64,000 nt of DNA from Irpex lacteus (GCA_001986395.2 MQVO02000003.1:1922001-1986000), one strand, 5' to 3'. Shown: positions 39,417-51,740, counted from the first letter of the stretch. Translations and numbers: made by a program. The notes: generated by a model from the letters alone, not told the origin.

Positions 39417-40049
39417 AGTTGTTGCGGTTGCCTGGCATTCTACAGCAGGGAAGCCGAAGTTCGCTCTCATTGTGCCTACGCTGGCCCTGTTGTTAGGGTA
39501 CAAAGATAGCAGGCGCCCATAGATCCCCGCACTGACATTGGCCTGTTGTCCCACACGTGCATACACAATACCTGATCATAAGCATCATCCCCGCCAAGGC
39601 CAAGGACCCAATCATCTCAATTGCAGGCTTTGCCTTGTCCTTTTCATGTCAACCGCCAAGCTGCATTGAATTCGTTCTGGACCATGGCGTCTCGTTGATT
39701 CTCCCAATAATTTCGCGAGAGTTTTGAAGCGAACGCTGCGCACCCGAGTGCTCGCACTGGAGACAACCAGGTTCGTCGATCGAGGACTCGAAAGCCCGTC
39801 TGATGACTTGGCGATTCACTACGTCGTAAGCATGGTTGCCATCGAGCAAAGGCTGATTTTGCTCCGTAGCGACGAGACGAACACCGTCAGCCATCTTCTA
39901 ATGCAGCAGCATACCAATCAAGACATCGAATGATATTTACGGGCCATCGGGATATCCTGATAGATCTAGCCGACAACTACGAACACATGGGGAAGACCAA
40001 TAGCCTGCACATGCCTACACGAAACCTATTGGACAGCATACTTATATGA
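39417..40049. other. Intergenic region
   Basis: Region between the protease promoter and the 3' end of the enoyl-CoA hydratase-like gene. A minus-strand frame at 39649-39894 (about 81 residues) has no recognised domain. Nothing else seen. Confidence 0.35.
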
Positions 40050-41277
40050 TCACAGCCTGGCTTTCGCCGCGGCATCATCCAACGCAACAGACTTCCGAGG
40101 GAGGTCGTCGCTGAGCAACACCTTCACGGTGTCCCCGTATAGCTCACTCTGGGAGATGGAAACATGACATCAGCATCGTTTGCCGATATTCGTTTCCCTC
40201 GGTACTGAGCCAACTCACTCTGATCAACCCCCATGCACCCAGAGTCGCATTTGCGCCGACAACCTCGCCGAGCTCTTGCGCCTTTTTAATAATATCTTCC
40301 GTGTCGCCCGACGCGACGACATCTACGAATCCCGCTTGGAACGCTTCTTGCGCAGTGAAGCGGTGTCCTTCGAGGCCAATCTTGCGCTGAATTCTGGGGT
40401 CGGCAACCTTGTTTCTGATCACACTGGCAATGAGAGGTGGCCATGGTGCTCCGAAGTGGATCTACAGGTGTCGAATCAGCATCTTCGTAATTGCGTGTTG
40501 GTAACCTTGTGATAAAGCCCACCTCGTTCATACACATCCACGCCCTACGCTTCGCTCCGTCGACCATTACACGATAATCGCAACTGAGAGCAAGAATCAT
40601 AGCACCCGCGAAACAATGCCCATTGATAGCCGCGACGGTGGGGACTACATCCTACTCAGTCAACCTGTCACTCTCAGGCTCAATTGACAAACGGCACTCA
40701 CTCGGGAAGGTATGCAGACGGTAGAACAAAGGATTAATCACATCTTGTTTTCGGGAAAGAGAGAATTAGCTACGATTGGACAGGATGCAACCGTAAGTTC
40801 AACTTACCTGGCCAGAAACGCGGATTAAGAAGAGACTTCTCATAGTCAAGACCTGACAATCCAACCAACAAATGACGAGCGTTAGCATCACTGTGCAATG
40901 GGCAAACCGGCAGACCACAGTCATGAAAGGCAGTACTCACCGTTGCTGAAGAACTTATGCTGACTCCGGTTGCCAACGATGATGAGTGCGCCTTTAGCAC
41001 TTTGCTTGTCGCCACCCGGGGCATTCGCTGTTCGGAAGTTCTGTCGCCAGTCGCGTTCCACGGCATCCAAAGCAGGCAGTATCGCGTTCTTGATGAAGTG
41101 GTCCGTCAATCTGCTATCTGCGCCGTTATGCAATTCGAGAACCCATATAGAGGGTGTGGCTATGTGTGAGAGAGGTTTCGTCAGGAGGATCCCCACACGC
41201 CAGAATTGGATAGAGTACGCACGATGTGTGACTGTGGCCAGCGGCGTATCTGCTGGGAAACTAACGGGAAAAGACAT
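40050..41277 (-). CDS. Enoyl-CoA hydratase/isomerase family protein, peroxisomal
   Basis: Crotonase-fold protein, likely a delta3,delta2-enoyl-CoA isomerase or hydratase of fatty-acid beta-oxidation. Exon 1 encodes MSFPVSFPADTPLATVTH; after a 60-nt-class intron comes TPSIWVLELHNGADSRLTDH, then GALIIVGNRSQHKFFSNG and LDYEKSLLNPRFWP. The central crotonase motif is intact: PTVAAINGHCFAGAMILAL followed by SCDYRVM, with the glycines that form the oxyanion hole. Later blocks are HFGAPWPP, QRKIGLEGHRFTAQEAFQAG and FVDVVASGDTEDIIKKAQEL. The final exon ends AAAKARL-stop (TGA at 40050-40052); Ala-Arg-Leu fits the peroxisomal PTS1 consensus. I cannot tell hydratase from isomerase by motif alone. About six exons, all joining in frame. 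Confidence 0.85.
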
Positions 41278-41568
41278 GGTGGTTCTGGGCGAACGATGTA
41301 GTAGAACACTAAGAAGTACTGTCTTTACCCCAACGAATCGCTCTGACTTTATACATCCAACGCCTGAATCCCTTGTGTCAAGGTGTAGCGCTGCGTCCGG
41401 TAATAATAAGCAGCCCTGGAGAGCCCTGGGCCTGTGATTTCAGTGGTCATGATCAGAGCAGTTCAAAGAGGAAGCGTCTAGCGTGGGAAGGCGTGAGGGC
41501 CTACACGTGGTCAACTATAAGCGGTAGCTGTCCAAACTGGGACAAACAAACCTCCGAGTAATTCCACC

Positions 41569-41915
41569 ATGGCCACCGATGCAGGGCGTACAGCAGAGCT
41601 CACCCGTGCGTACTAATATTCTGTGTGTTGATGGCATGAAACTAAGAGAACTTCTTGTACAGAGAAGCTAAAGGAGAGGGAGGACTTCATCCGTGAATCA
41701 TGGGTACGCACGATGGAGGCACGTATAGTGCAGCAGAACCTGCAAAAGTGCTACCGTGCAGAGGGCGTGAACAACCTGGAGAACTGCAAACATCTCGCAG
41801 AGAGATATGCTCAGATGTTGAAGGACAATAGAGTGCGTGTCTATGCCTTATGTCTACACTGTTAAACTCACGAGCTATCCTTCAGGTTCAGGGCTACAAG
41901 CACATAGACATCTAG
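41569..41915 (+). CDS. NADH:ubiquinone oxidoreductase subunit, NDUFB10-like
   Basis: Small mitochondrial complex I accessory subunit of the NDUFB10/PDSW type, about 80 residues in three exons. Exon 1 (from 41569) encodes MATDAGRTAELT. Exon 2 starts after TTGTACAG and encodes KLKEREDFIRESWVRTMEAR then QNLQKCYRAEGVNNLENCKH, with two cysteines spaced as in CHCH-like proteins. Exon 3 encodes VQGYKHIDI with TAG at 41913-41915. The compact ExxWVRxMEAR core and the C-x(n)-NC-KHL pattern match the fungal form. It would sit on the membrane arm of complex I. It stands head to head with the enoyl-CoA hydratase-like gene, about 290 bp apart. Confidence 0.75.
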
Positions 41916-42155
41916 ACTACCGTGTTACGCCGAATCGACCTTTATATTCATCCCAGCAACATCAGTTCTTCGCAGTGTATTGCACCATTCAAACTCAATC
42001 TACACCGCCCCCAAACATAATGCACGGGCACCCATTGCATTAAATACTGAGCGTCACCTAGCGATGAACGCAAGACGATACGATACACAACAAAGCGTCC
42101 TGGCACACAGCAGCAACCCCAAGTACTAATTTTGTAGCGAAAGCAAACCATTCGT

Positions 42156-43313
42156 TTACTTCTTCCCCTTCCTCTTCCTTCCCTCAGTCGCGCTCAACTC
42201 AGCTCCGCTGGTTTCATCGCCGCTGGTAGCAGCACCAGACTTGGTCCTGCGAGCCTTGGGCTTCTTCAAGTGGTGCTCGGGGATCCATTCTTCCTGGTAA
42301 CCTCCTGCGCCGGTAGCTGTGACTGTGCCTACGGGTGCACTGACCGCTGCAGGGACGGTCTTGCGTTTCTTCGGCTGGGGGACGAACGTAAGGTAAGTGT
42401 AATAACCGAGGCTACCGAGGCCAGCGAGAACGATGGCGTAAGTGGTCCAGCTGGAGAAGACAGAATCAGCTTGGGAAAACACTCGAGATGTTAAGACTAC
42501 ACACAGTTTCCAATCAAACCACGAGCCTTCCGGTTCAACAATGGTGACAACTGAATCGTAAGCTTGAACACGGAATTTCTCGCCCTGCGCTTTCGTTAAG
42601 ACTTTGTGTTGGGCAAAGACTAGGAGTACGTACATCGGCAACATGGTCAACCCAGATATTGAGTCTCAGATCACCGGGCTAAAGACACGTAAACGTCAGC
42701 ATTCAGCACTGGATATGACGTATGCAACTTAACATACCCTAAACCTATCGAAAACCATGAGTAACAGGACAATCATAACTTTCCGACAAACACTTACTCG
42801 CTGTGGAAAGAGTAGGGCAGCTGGAGCTTGGCTCCCTCCAAGAGAGGTAGCTTAAAGTTTGCAGCGGTCGTCTGACATGAAACTATGAGTGTACTGGGGA
42901 ATACAGCAAAGGGTATGCCTTACGTTCTTCACCAGTTTGTTGCTGTCTGGGTGGTGGAACGAGCCAGCAATGCTCTGAAGGGTGACATTGCGATCCGACT
43001 TGTTCTCAATGGAGACGATGATGTTGTTCCTCTCGCCATTAACGACGTCTGTGTCCTCCTGAGTAACTCGCTCAAGAGCAGACATTTACACGAAGTACGC
43101 ACGGTGGAATGCGTTTTCCTCCGGGAAAGCAGCGACAGCAACAATCTCGGGCTGACTAGGAGACGAGAGGGGAGCTATAGCGAACACAAACCAGAAAAGC
43201 ATATCAACGTCATAAGCCCCTTTCAATAATGCTGAGTTCAACTTACAGCTTGCAACGGTTTGGCATAACGCCAGTACACCAGCACCAAGACCGACCAAGG
43301 ATTGGAAACGCAT
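42156..43313 (-). CDS. Translocon-associated protein alpha (TRAP-alpha/Irc22-like)
   Basis: ER membrane protein homologous to TRAP-alpha (SSR1) and yeast Irc22, associated with the Sec61 translocon. The start ATG 43313 gives a signal peptide (MRFQSLVGLGAGVLALCQTV). The lumenal part includes PEIVAVAAFPEENAFH, NGERNNIIVSIENKSDRNVT (with an N-glycosylation site, NVT), SIAGSFHHPDSNKLVKN, LQLPYSFHSE and the block MLPMYVLLVFAQHKVLTKAQ. SWFDWKLC precedes the single transmembrane helix (SSWTTYAIVLAGLGSLGYYT), and the cytosolic tail is basic, ending EGRKRKGKK. The order signal peptide - lumenal beta domain - TM - basic tail is that of the family. About six exons. Confidence 0.88.
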
Positions 43314-44121
43314 GGTCGCGAGTTAGAAAGAGAGGGATTGAACCGGTAGACTGTAAGACCAAAAAGACGTTGTGGAGAGACCTGGATACAGACTGGTGCT
43401 CCCTGCCACGTCCTTCCACCGACATTTGGATTAGACGCTCATCATCACGTGAGCGCTCAGGAACCACGACCTACCACGACGCATCGCGATTTCGACTTGG
43501 GATGTGACCATGATTGCTCTTGCTGTGAGTCCGTTCTGAAGACTGGGGATCCTTGTCTGAAGGATTGTTAATATTCAAGTCTAATTGTGCGTACAACCGG
43601 CGTCATGTGCTTGGAATTGAGGGGCGAATATCACAAAAAGTGCAGACACAGCGCGTCATACCGTGACTGTGCTAGCAATGCTTCTGAACGAAGCAGAATC
43701 TGAAAAATTGGCATTGCGGTATTGAGGTGAGGGCAGAACACGGAATGCCCTAGTAAAAGGCGAGGGCATTGTCTGATTGCACTGCCCTCCACCGCTATTG
43801 ACATTTGCGCAGTCCTGAGCGCCGCCGAAGTACTTCTTGATTTTGTCCAACTTGCGGGCCCGGGGGGCACCGGTGGGTGCAGGTCCTAGTAAACGTAATA
43901 TCAATTCTTGGGGATATAATTACTAGCAAGAGGGAATGTATGAGTATATGTAAAGGTACAAAAACAAGATATTCGTCTGTCTATGAATGTCCCAAGACCA
44001 GTCCGTGAGTAGTATGCTGCAGCAAGATCTAGAGAGAATGTGATAAGAAGGACTCCAAATTAGATGGAGGTCCTGAACCTGAGTCCATATAACAACGCTT
44101 CCGCTTCAGCGAGCACTGTAC
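43314..44121. other. Intergenic region, possible exon of an unknown gene
   Basis: About 800 bp. A minus-strand frame at about 43656-43890 begins after an acceptor-like TACTAG and encodes GAPRARKLDKIKKYFGGAQD then CANVNSGGGQCNQ, which looks non-random, but no start exon or homologous family was found. The rest shows nothing. Confidence 0.3.
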
Positions 44122-45835
44122 TCAGTGGTCGTCCGCGCCCTTCCTCCCCCACTTGAACATTCTCGTTACACCGCTATTCCAATCATGGACTCGCCTCTTT
44201 GATAGGATCGAGAACGTTGACCTATCTGTCCCAACGAAGCCAGCACCGCCTGCCTGTATAGCAGCGTCCAGGATCACCGGATACCACCTCCCATACTTCT
44301 TCGTCGTCTCCATTGCCTGATGATCCATCCTTACCCACCCAAGTGTTTCTACCTCTGCCCACCATTTGGGATCAGACTCGTCACTGGTCATGATGACACG
44401 GTTCATGGGGATATGAATGTGCTTCTTGTCAAGAAGTTCGTCTTGTACTTCCTTCACGCGACGAGCGATGACTGAGAGCGGTGCAAAGCAGTCCTCGAAC
44501 TTTTCAGCGTCCCAGCACCAGTCTTTGAAATCCCCGTGACGAACGTGAATGGTGATATACTGATCGAAAGTAGAGACGAAGCTAAGTTGTGCAGTCTAAT
44601 GTAGATGAAGCAAATACTTACCGAAGGTAGAGGAGCTGTTTGTGGGAGACCGAAGGCTCTATTCACGTACTGCCGTGCGATATCCTGGACCTTCTCCGTG
44701 AAATGCAGATATTTCCCGACAAAACGCCAGGCAGGCGAGTATGTGTAATCGTATTCCCCCGCCTTGAAGAGGTATATCAGGATCAATGCCTGAGGTTAAA
44801 ACTAATCTCGCATAAACTCACCAATGATCCGCCCACATAGTACAAATAATCGTAGCACAACAAGTGTTCGTCGGGATTCAGCAAGGCATGGTGCAGAGGG
44901 GAAGCATGGACGTCTCCCAGGTTTTGTTCCCTATCCTCTGGGTATGCGAGTCTTGCCAAGGACCAGAAAGATGCACCCTTGTCGTGTTCGTAGTTTGGTA
45001 TCATTTTGATCCAACTTGGAGCTTTGGTGTAAGAAATATCTATGCAACGACAAATATCAGCTAATTTCGAGGAGACGTTGGTCGCGGGCACTCACCAAGG
45101 CGAAGAAACTCCGGGACCACGCTTGGTCTGGCGTGATGCTCCCCATACTGTACCGCTTCCCAGATATCCCAACATCCCAAGTCGTCCCAAGTCTCGCTCT
45201 TCATATCCTTCACCTCATGCCATTCAAGCAGCGGGAACCCAGACTCGCGGGTGAACCGTGGGACGTCGAAGACGTCTGAAAAGAATATGGGTGGCGCATC
45301 TTGGCCGATGTGGAGGGGCACAAACATCGCCACAATGGGCACCCTGTCTGTGATCATGCCAAGGTAAATGAGGTTCATGTACGTCATAACGTCGTTATCT
45401 GCCACCGATGGACAATTAAAAAATGAGTCCCACGTTCACAACAGAGAATAATGGAGACTTACTCCAGCCTGCTGAAAGCCATGAGGTTATGTACTGGACC
45501 TCTGGTCGGAGGTTGTCGCGGAAGCTTTGTGTTGGTGCGCCTTGCACCCATGGTGAATACTCCTCTGTCGCAACCAGAGAACTCTTGTTGCGGGATGAGG
45601 ACTGTGATGCTGAATCGATATGACTTTGCGTTAGTGAATGTGCGCGTGATGTTTTCACGGATAGAATAAAGAGTGTGGTGAGTGTGACGAAAGATCCTAG
45701 GAGGAGGTATAGCCGCTTCCGATTATGTGGAACGTATTTCCGGCTAACGCGGAATTTCGACTTGGAGGGTGTCGATGGCAGGTCGTCGTCGTATGGGTCT
45801 TCATGCCCGTTCTCCACGACATGTAGCACGGGCAT
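44122..45835 (-). CDS. O-fucosyltransferase-like type II membrane glycosyltransferase
   Basis: Probable Golgi/ER glycosyltransferase of the GDP-fucose protein O-fucosyltransferase-like group common in basidiomycetes. The start (MPVLHVVENGHEDPYDDDLP) is followed by a basic stretch (KFRVSRKYVPHNRKR) and a signal anchor (LYLLLGSFVTLTTLFILSVK), giving type II topology, then a Ser-rich stem. The catalytic region includes YLGMITDRVPIVAMFVPLHI, FDVPRFTRESGFPLLEWHEV, the arginine motif YITIHVRHGDFKDWC, MNRVIMTSDESDPKWWAEVE and the C-terminal donor-site-like block AGFVGTDRSTFSILSKRRV, ending WGRKGADDH at the stop 44122-44124. The HVRHGDF arginine matches the GDP-fucose binding residue in PoFUT-type folds. 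The acceptor is unknown. About seven exons. Confidence 0.75.
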
Positions 45836-46218
45836 GGCGAGGGCGATAAAGAAAGGGGAAGGGGAATACAGATTGTCCCATGTCGGACTTTAAGTATCTG
45901 TGCAACAGTTTTGGAGTTTTTTGGCATTTTGCATGCTCGGTCCCTGTGGGTCTTTTGATAAGATGAGACGCTCCAGACATGCAGACATCCACACGCACGC
46001 AGCCCGACTCCGGGACACGACGAGTTCTGCATTTCTTTGTCCCTTGTTCCTCGCATGGACGTGGTCTAGATCAAACCGATCTGTCAATTATCGATCGACC
46101 GCCATTATTTCCCCAAAAGGCACCATATACAGCGTCAAATACAGGAACCATCATCAAAAGGCCAGTGTATAAAGCAGTCGTACAGCGATATATCCCTCCT
46201 TACAACTATAATATACGA
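45836..46218. other. Short intergenic region
   Basis: About 380 bp between two minus-strand genes, holding the glycosyltransferase promoter and SWD2 3' UTR. Nothing else seen. Confidence 0.4.
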
Positions 46219-47637
46219 TCAGCTTGGAGCCGCAGGTGGCCCCTGACTTTTCTTCTTCAGCAACTCCTTTGCGACATCGTCCGGGTCCCCTGACATGTCT
46301 GGTAGCCAAAATGCCTATATGGTGGTTAGCTTAGGGACGAACAGAGCAGCATCATGAAACACCCACAAGTTCTTGGCCGGCAGTACACATCATGGCAAAA
46401 CGAGGATTGAAGCGAACACATCTCGAAGGACCAGGATGGCCTTCTAGCTTGCCGACGGGCTGTAGCACCAGAGGAGGCGCCTTGAGATCGATAGGTCCTT
46501 CCTTTGTGGGCAGGTTCTGCACGTCCCATACGACCACTCTTCCGTCCAAGCTTCCACTTAAGACGAACTTGCTATCCGGAGTCCAGCAGACTTCTTCGCC
46601 GCTGATACCTCTCGAAGGCTCCATAGCTTCCCTTGCTGTTATCTTTCTTCGCTCTAACCCTATATGACCCTCCAGTTTCGCCAATAGATGACCCTCAAAA
46701 CTATCCATGATGTAATGCGCATTGCCAGAGCAGCCTACCAGGAGGTATTTGCCGTTGGTGGAGAAAGACAGCGAGGTCACGAATATTGGTCGAGGAGGAT
46801 AGCTGATCTGGCTTAGAGTGGGGTCATCGAGCGTAATGACAAGGAATGGCGCTTTGTCGTAGTTTGCCTGGTCGTAGAGGAGGATGCGAGCATAGTTGTT
46901 AACAGCAACAGCAAAGACAAGACCTGTCGCGTCGTACGCCACGACGGGCGGTGCTGGCAAATTCAGCAAACCTCGGCAGTTTGGTGATCGGAGGTCCCAA
47001 AGTCGCACTGTCTTGTCCATGGAGCCTGACATGAACCCGTCGTCTATGGGTGACATCTCCAGTGATATGACTTTGTCTTTGTGACCTCTGAAGTACTGCA
47101 AGTATTTGTTGTCGTGTAGGGAGTGATAGCGGACGGTATCATCTTCCTTTGTTGATGCATGTATGATAGCGGTATTCTTATGCGTGAATCGGGGGAGGTC
47201 AACACCATACTTCTTCGAGTATAGTGTCTTCACAGGCCTATAAGAAATAGAGTATTAGTAATCCTGGGCGTAGCATGCACACTCAAGAGGAACTTGCTTG
47301 CCGGTTTTACAGTTGTACAAACGGAATGTCTCGTCCTCCGCTGCAGTCAGTACCTGGTCTCCTCTGTCGTCGAACGCGATTCCGGTAATCTGCCGCGGCT
47401 CTGGTTGCTGCTTATTCGGGCCTGGCGACATAGGCGGAGGTACTTCGATGGCGTCCTTGAATATTCGAGCTGGCTTCAGCTTTGCCTGTGCCACCGACCA
47501 AATAGTCAATACCACGTTCAAAAGCAATGCACAGTATTTTCACGCACCATAGTCATTGTCGACAGAGCCAGTATACTCTGTGTAGCACCACCACCATTGT
47601 GATTGCTCCCCGACGCTGTTGGTGGCACGCCCGCCAT
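46219..47637 (-). CDS. SWD2: SWD2 WD40 subunit of COMPASS (and CPF)
   Basis: WD40 propeller protein of the Set1/COMPASS H3K4 methyltransferase complex, shared in yeast with the cleavage and polyadenylation factor. Exon 1 (ATG 47637) encodes MAGVPPTASGSNHNGGGATQ; the next gives KLKPARIFKDAIEVPPPMSP, ITGIAFDDRGDQVLTAAEDE and FRLYNCKTGKQ. The main exon has the SWD2 signature YSKKYGVDLPRFTHKNTAII, then HDNKYLQYFRGHKDKVISLE, SGSMDKTVRLWDLRSPNCRG, ATGLVFAVAVNNYARILLYD and SGSLDGRVVVWDVQNLPTKE. The last exon ends FWLPDMSGDPDDVAKELLKK then SQGPPAAPS with TGA at 46219-46221. Six to seven blades, normal length. It shares a promoter with RPB5. Confidence 0.92.
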
Positions 47638-47784
47638 CCTTTCTGTAGTCAGAGTTCAGTACGAAGAGACGACTGTTCCGCGGAGTTCGAAACGAGGCTC
47701 GTTCATGAATTTCGCTTAGACGCCATAGCAAGCAACTCATTCACTCGCTCATACACCTCACTTCTCAATCCAACCTTCTACAAG
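47638..47784. promoter_or_regulatory. Bidirectional promoter SWD2/RPB5
   Basis: Only 147 bp separate the two divergent start codons, so the core promoters and 5' UTRs of SWD2 and RPB5 must overlap or abut here. No clear TATA box is visible, as is usual for housekeeping genes. Confidence 0.65.
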
Positions 47785-48712
47785 ATGTCCGAGCAAGACG
47801 AGACCGCAAGACTATGGAAGGTCAACAGAACAATCCACGAGTTGGTAAAGGATAGAGTGAGTATCTGGAGTGCTCAATTGGAGCATCATTCAGAACCTCT
47901 AAATGAGCCACCTTCAGGGATTCCAAGTGTCCGACGACGAAATAAATATGGACCTCGCGACCTTCAAGCAACACTATGCTAACCAATCTGGAAGTGTAGA
48001 GTGCGTGAAAACCCTCTGCTACTTACCACACCGTGCTGATTCTGGTGCTGCCAAAGTCGAAGTCAACTGAACTTCTTCACCACCCACCAACAGAACCCAA
48101 CCGAGCAAATCTTTATCTTCTTCTCCGACGAGCGTAGTGTGGGTGTAAAGACAATGCGAAAGTGCGTTTTGTGAGACTTTCTTGATACGACATTCGCTCA
48201 ACGAACTGTCCAGGCTGCTTGGTATTATGGACGAGAAGAATATACAGCGAGGTATCATCGTTTTCCCGGGAAATATGACACCATCCGCAAGAAAGGTGTG
48301 TGGTGTTGCTGCAATCATGCCATTCTGTGTTCTTGTTCCGGACCTAACGCCCCGTTTAGGTCATTGTCGCCATGCAGAGCCAGTACAAACTCGAAGAGTT
48401 CTCCGAATCTGACCTCCTCGTCAATATTACACACCATACTCTCGTTCCCAAACACGAAGTTCTTAATTCAGAACAAAAGAAACAGCTTCTGGAAAGATAG
48501 TGCGCCTCGCATCCCTTCTCTGCCTTAGATTGGAATGAACCTCAGATTGCTTCTCTTTCCGCCACAGCCGTCTAAAAGAGACCCAACTCCCCCGAATTCA
48601 GGTCGCTGACCCTGTGGCGCGATACTACGGGTTAAAGCGTGGGATGGTAGTCAAAATCACTCGACCGAGTGAGACCAGTGGACGCTACGCCAGTTACAGG
48701 ATATGTTTCTAA
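47785..48712 (+). CDS. RPB5: RNA polymerase subunit RPB5 (RPABC1)
   Basis: Shared subunit of RNA polymerases I, II and III, about 210 residues in five or six exons. The start ATG 47785 gives [20 protein letters not shown]. Continuing exons encode [71 protein letters not shown] and [20 protein letters not shown]. The highly conserved C-terminal assembly domain reads [60 protein letters not shown] and RYASYRICF, with TAA at 48710-48712. Length and all landmarks fit eukaryotic RPB5. The nucleus is the expected location. Confidence 0.95.
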
Positions 48713-51700
48713 TTGTATTCCTTCGGTCATCGGGCATCGGGTATCGATTGCCTGTCTATTTTGCTATTTTACATTGTAAAACATTCATTACGCCCAAGCG
48801 ATCTGACATACAGGCTTGTTGGAAATAATACTGGTACTGTGGCGGTCTTGCGGACCCAGACTCGGGCAAGTGCCACAGCGAATGACCAGAACCTTTTTTC
48901 ACCGTGACACCCGTCGTGCGAAGCCAACAGTAGCTGAGAGCCACCATCAGGCCGAGCTGGCTGTAGACCTTGGTGAGCACAGTTTCGCTATTTTTCAGCT
49001 ACCTGTACTGACTACTGCGATTGTACCTTGAACGTGTTCTACTTCAAGGTTGCGCTCCATGTGATAGGTGCTAGCCTACAAACCCTCATTTGAAGACCCT
49101 AGGGTTCTATAACCATCATATGGATCTCGCGCGCATCGTGATATCATCGTCTGAATGAATGCATACTAGCTTTACTTTCTCGGCCTACTGACGCAAAAGA
49201 TAGCCCAATCCATCACTAATGGTACCACAAAGTTATAGTTTGCTCCGTCGGCCATACCCATGGGCGCGTGAGGACCGGCAAAGGACATGTACGTGATTCA
49301 TACACATTCTTTCTCTAGCTCCGTCTAACATCGATGTAAACCTCCCGACAACACCAAATCGCGGTAGCATATGCACACTACTCCAACTTACGTCGTCCAT
49401 GGCCCCTGGATCTCGGTGTTTAGTGACCATTTTGGCATAGTCTTCATTGAACTGGCATGTAGCTGAACGAAAGATTGCTTTCCATCGATTTTGTGTCTAC
49501 GCACAGAATCAGGAAACGCTTGGCCTTTGCTAGCATCATGAACGGTAGGGTTTTACCCCTTTCTCTCGAGCGTTCTAGTCCTTCTAACCAATGGGCTGGC
49601 ACGGTAGATCTTGCTAGGGGTAGCAATACCCCCGGCGACGCCACGACGGGTTCGTTGGGCGTAAATATGTGTATGACAGTAATAATCCCAAAGGCGACTA
49701 TCAGGGCTTCGCGCCTTTCTCTCCCGGATATGAACATAGCTATCAAGTCCGAGGTTTCCGTTCGTTGGTGCTGTCTGTGTTCAAGAAACGCTGCCTGTTT
49801 CTCGTCGCAACTACACGCCGAACAGTGGCGAGTGATCTGGCGCCACAATGACCTTCGTGAGTGCTGGCCCCACTCTCATTCCTTATGTGCTCATTCAAGA
49901 TGACACCCAACCGATACTGTTCTTACGGTTGCCGTCGGTACCGGCGTGTTGTTTGAACACCGTATAATCCAGAGGCTACGATGTACGAAGTACGAGCCTT
50001 CGGATGGAAGCTATACAAGCCCTGTTCAATAATAATGTGCATGTATAGAATGAAGCCTTTCGCAGTATGTTATTTCACGTGCAAGAAACACATTTGGTGT
50101 CCTACGCTCATCAAGTTAGTTTGTCAGGGACGAATAACGAGATACCTATTACAGCGTCTTCTCCCGTAGTATGCGCCAATGGTTCGGGAGATGCGTTTGG
50201 AGTATTTCGACGCAAAGCGCCTCAAGGCTTCAGGCCAAGTCGGAGCAATCTGTTAGGAAGTCCTTGTCGTTATTCGGCCTGGTCGCTACGCCTATGTCGC
50301 TGTTCCCTTTGGAGCATCCGTTGATCAAGTTTGGGCAAGCATTGCGTAACCCGAAACATGGCCGCCTGTTAGAGGCCCCTATCCGGTCGGAAGGGTTTGC
50401 GACTCGTGTACTTACGTACAACCTGCTTGTGAGTATTTTCCCCGTTTACCTCGGATGCTACGCTTCCCTACACCAAGAACAATAGGGAGGTAGTGGCGTT
50501 GGCATCTGTAAACTCATGCATAATCTGGATTTGGTCCCAGGCAGCGGGATGAGCGCAGGAACAAAATGCAGAAAAGCTGTGAGTCACAACAACTCGACGG
50601 CGTCCACGGATGTAAAATATACACGAACTTGAGCGCGGCGGAAGAATTCCGCAAGGCCGACAAACAAAGCGCGTTGCATGTCGTGCTATCTACAAGCTTG
50701 TCGCTTTGATGAACACCCTCGAACTATGGGTACGTTGTGGGTATAGCTCGTGAGCGGGTATTCTTGACTGTATGTCATCAAGTACTAAAACAGGTGCCAC
50801 CATCAAAACAAGTGTAGGTTCTGTCTTTGCACTTTCGGCTTCAGGAGAGAGCGGGATGCGGGCGTATATTGAAGTCAACAGCGATGGATCTGAGATCCGA
50901 AACGGATCTATGGCCTGGATCTCGATCTAGCCACGTGGACACAAGTAAGTTCGATGGACACTCCATTGGTTGGAATTCGATTTCGATTCTCTCTCCTCTT
51001 TTCTACTGCTGATAGCTATGGAGAGCTCAGAATGCAGTGCAGTATATCCCTGTTATTTTTTACGAATCAAGGCACAAAGTTTGACCAAATTTGTTTTCTA
51101 GGCACGGTTTGGTCCGTGGCCCAATTTCCATGCAGCGCCATTGCATACGCGCGTAGGGCCGTAGGTCTTGGGTGCGTCATGATTCAGTGGCTGTACTGCA
51201 GAAATGTTGACATATAGGAAGAAATAGTAGGATTGGATTGCGATAACGAACACATCTTTGCGCCGATGATTAACTTTTTGACTTTTCGTGCCGTATCATT
51301 CTTCGCCGTAATGGCCGTCTGAAGCAAGTTACGGCCAGTACCAGCGAGCCTCCCACCGCAGCGCAAATTGTCTTTCGCAGCCTCCGAATCTCTTAGACTG
51401 TCCATCATTCCCACTTGCTGATCCTTTGTAGTTTGTGTCAGTGACTGACGGCCATAATTATCTTGTGCGTCATCCAGGTACGATATCCCGAGTGCCACGC
51501 CGGAAATGCTTTTCTCTGTCGTCGAACCAAAAACAATTCGGCCGAGGCAGAATAACTATGAAATTACAAGGTATGATGCATTATAACCAATCACAACAGG
51601 CAGTTTATCAGGTGAAACTCTGCCGTATCAAACAAATGTGGCACTGCCCTGGCTCGCTCCGGTGAGGGAAATACTCTCCATTCCAACATATTGCTCCGTT

Positions 51701-51740
51701 GCAGAGCAGAAAGCAAAGAGGCGAGGAATGTTGTTCGCAG
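48713..51740. other. Gene-poor region with possible relic exon
   Basis: Three kilobases with no confident gene, the longest such stretch here. Overlapping frames on both strands at 49444-49903 lack domains. A plus-strand segment at about 50190-50432 encodes SLFGLVATPMSLFPLEHPLI and NPKHGRLLEAPIRSEGFATR and stops at a good GTGAGT donor, so it may be an exon of an unknown or decaying gene. Upstream frames are broken. No terminal repeats, target-site duplications or transposase motifs were recognised. Confidence 0.35.

Noticed and set aside
49444..49903. Overlapping long frames on both strands
   Set aside because: Both strands are open over the same bases with no domain, splice partner or conserved block; most likely chance.
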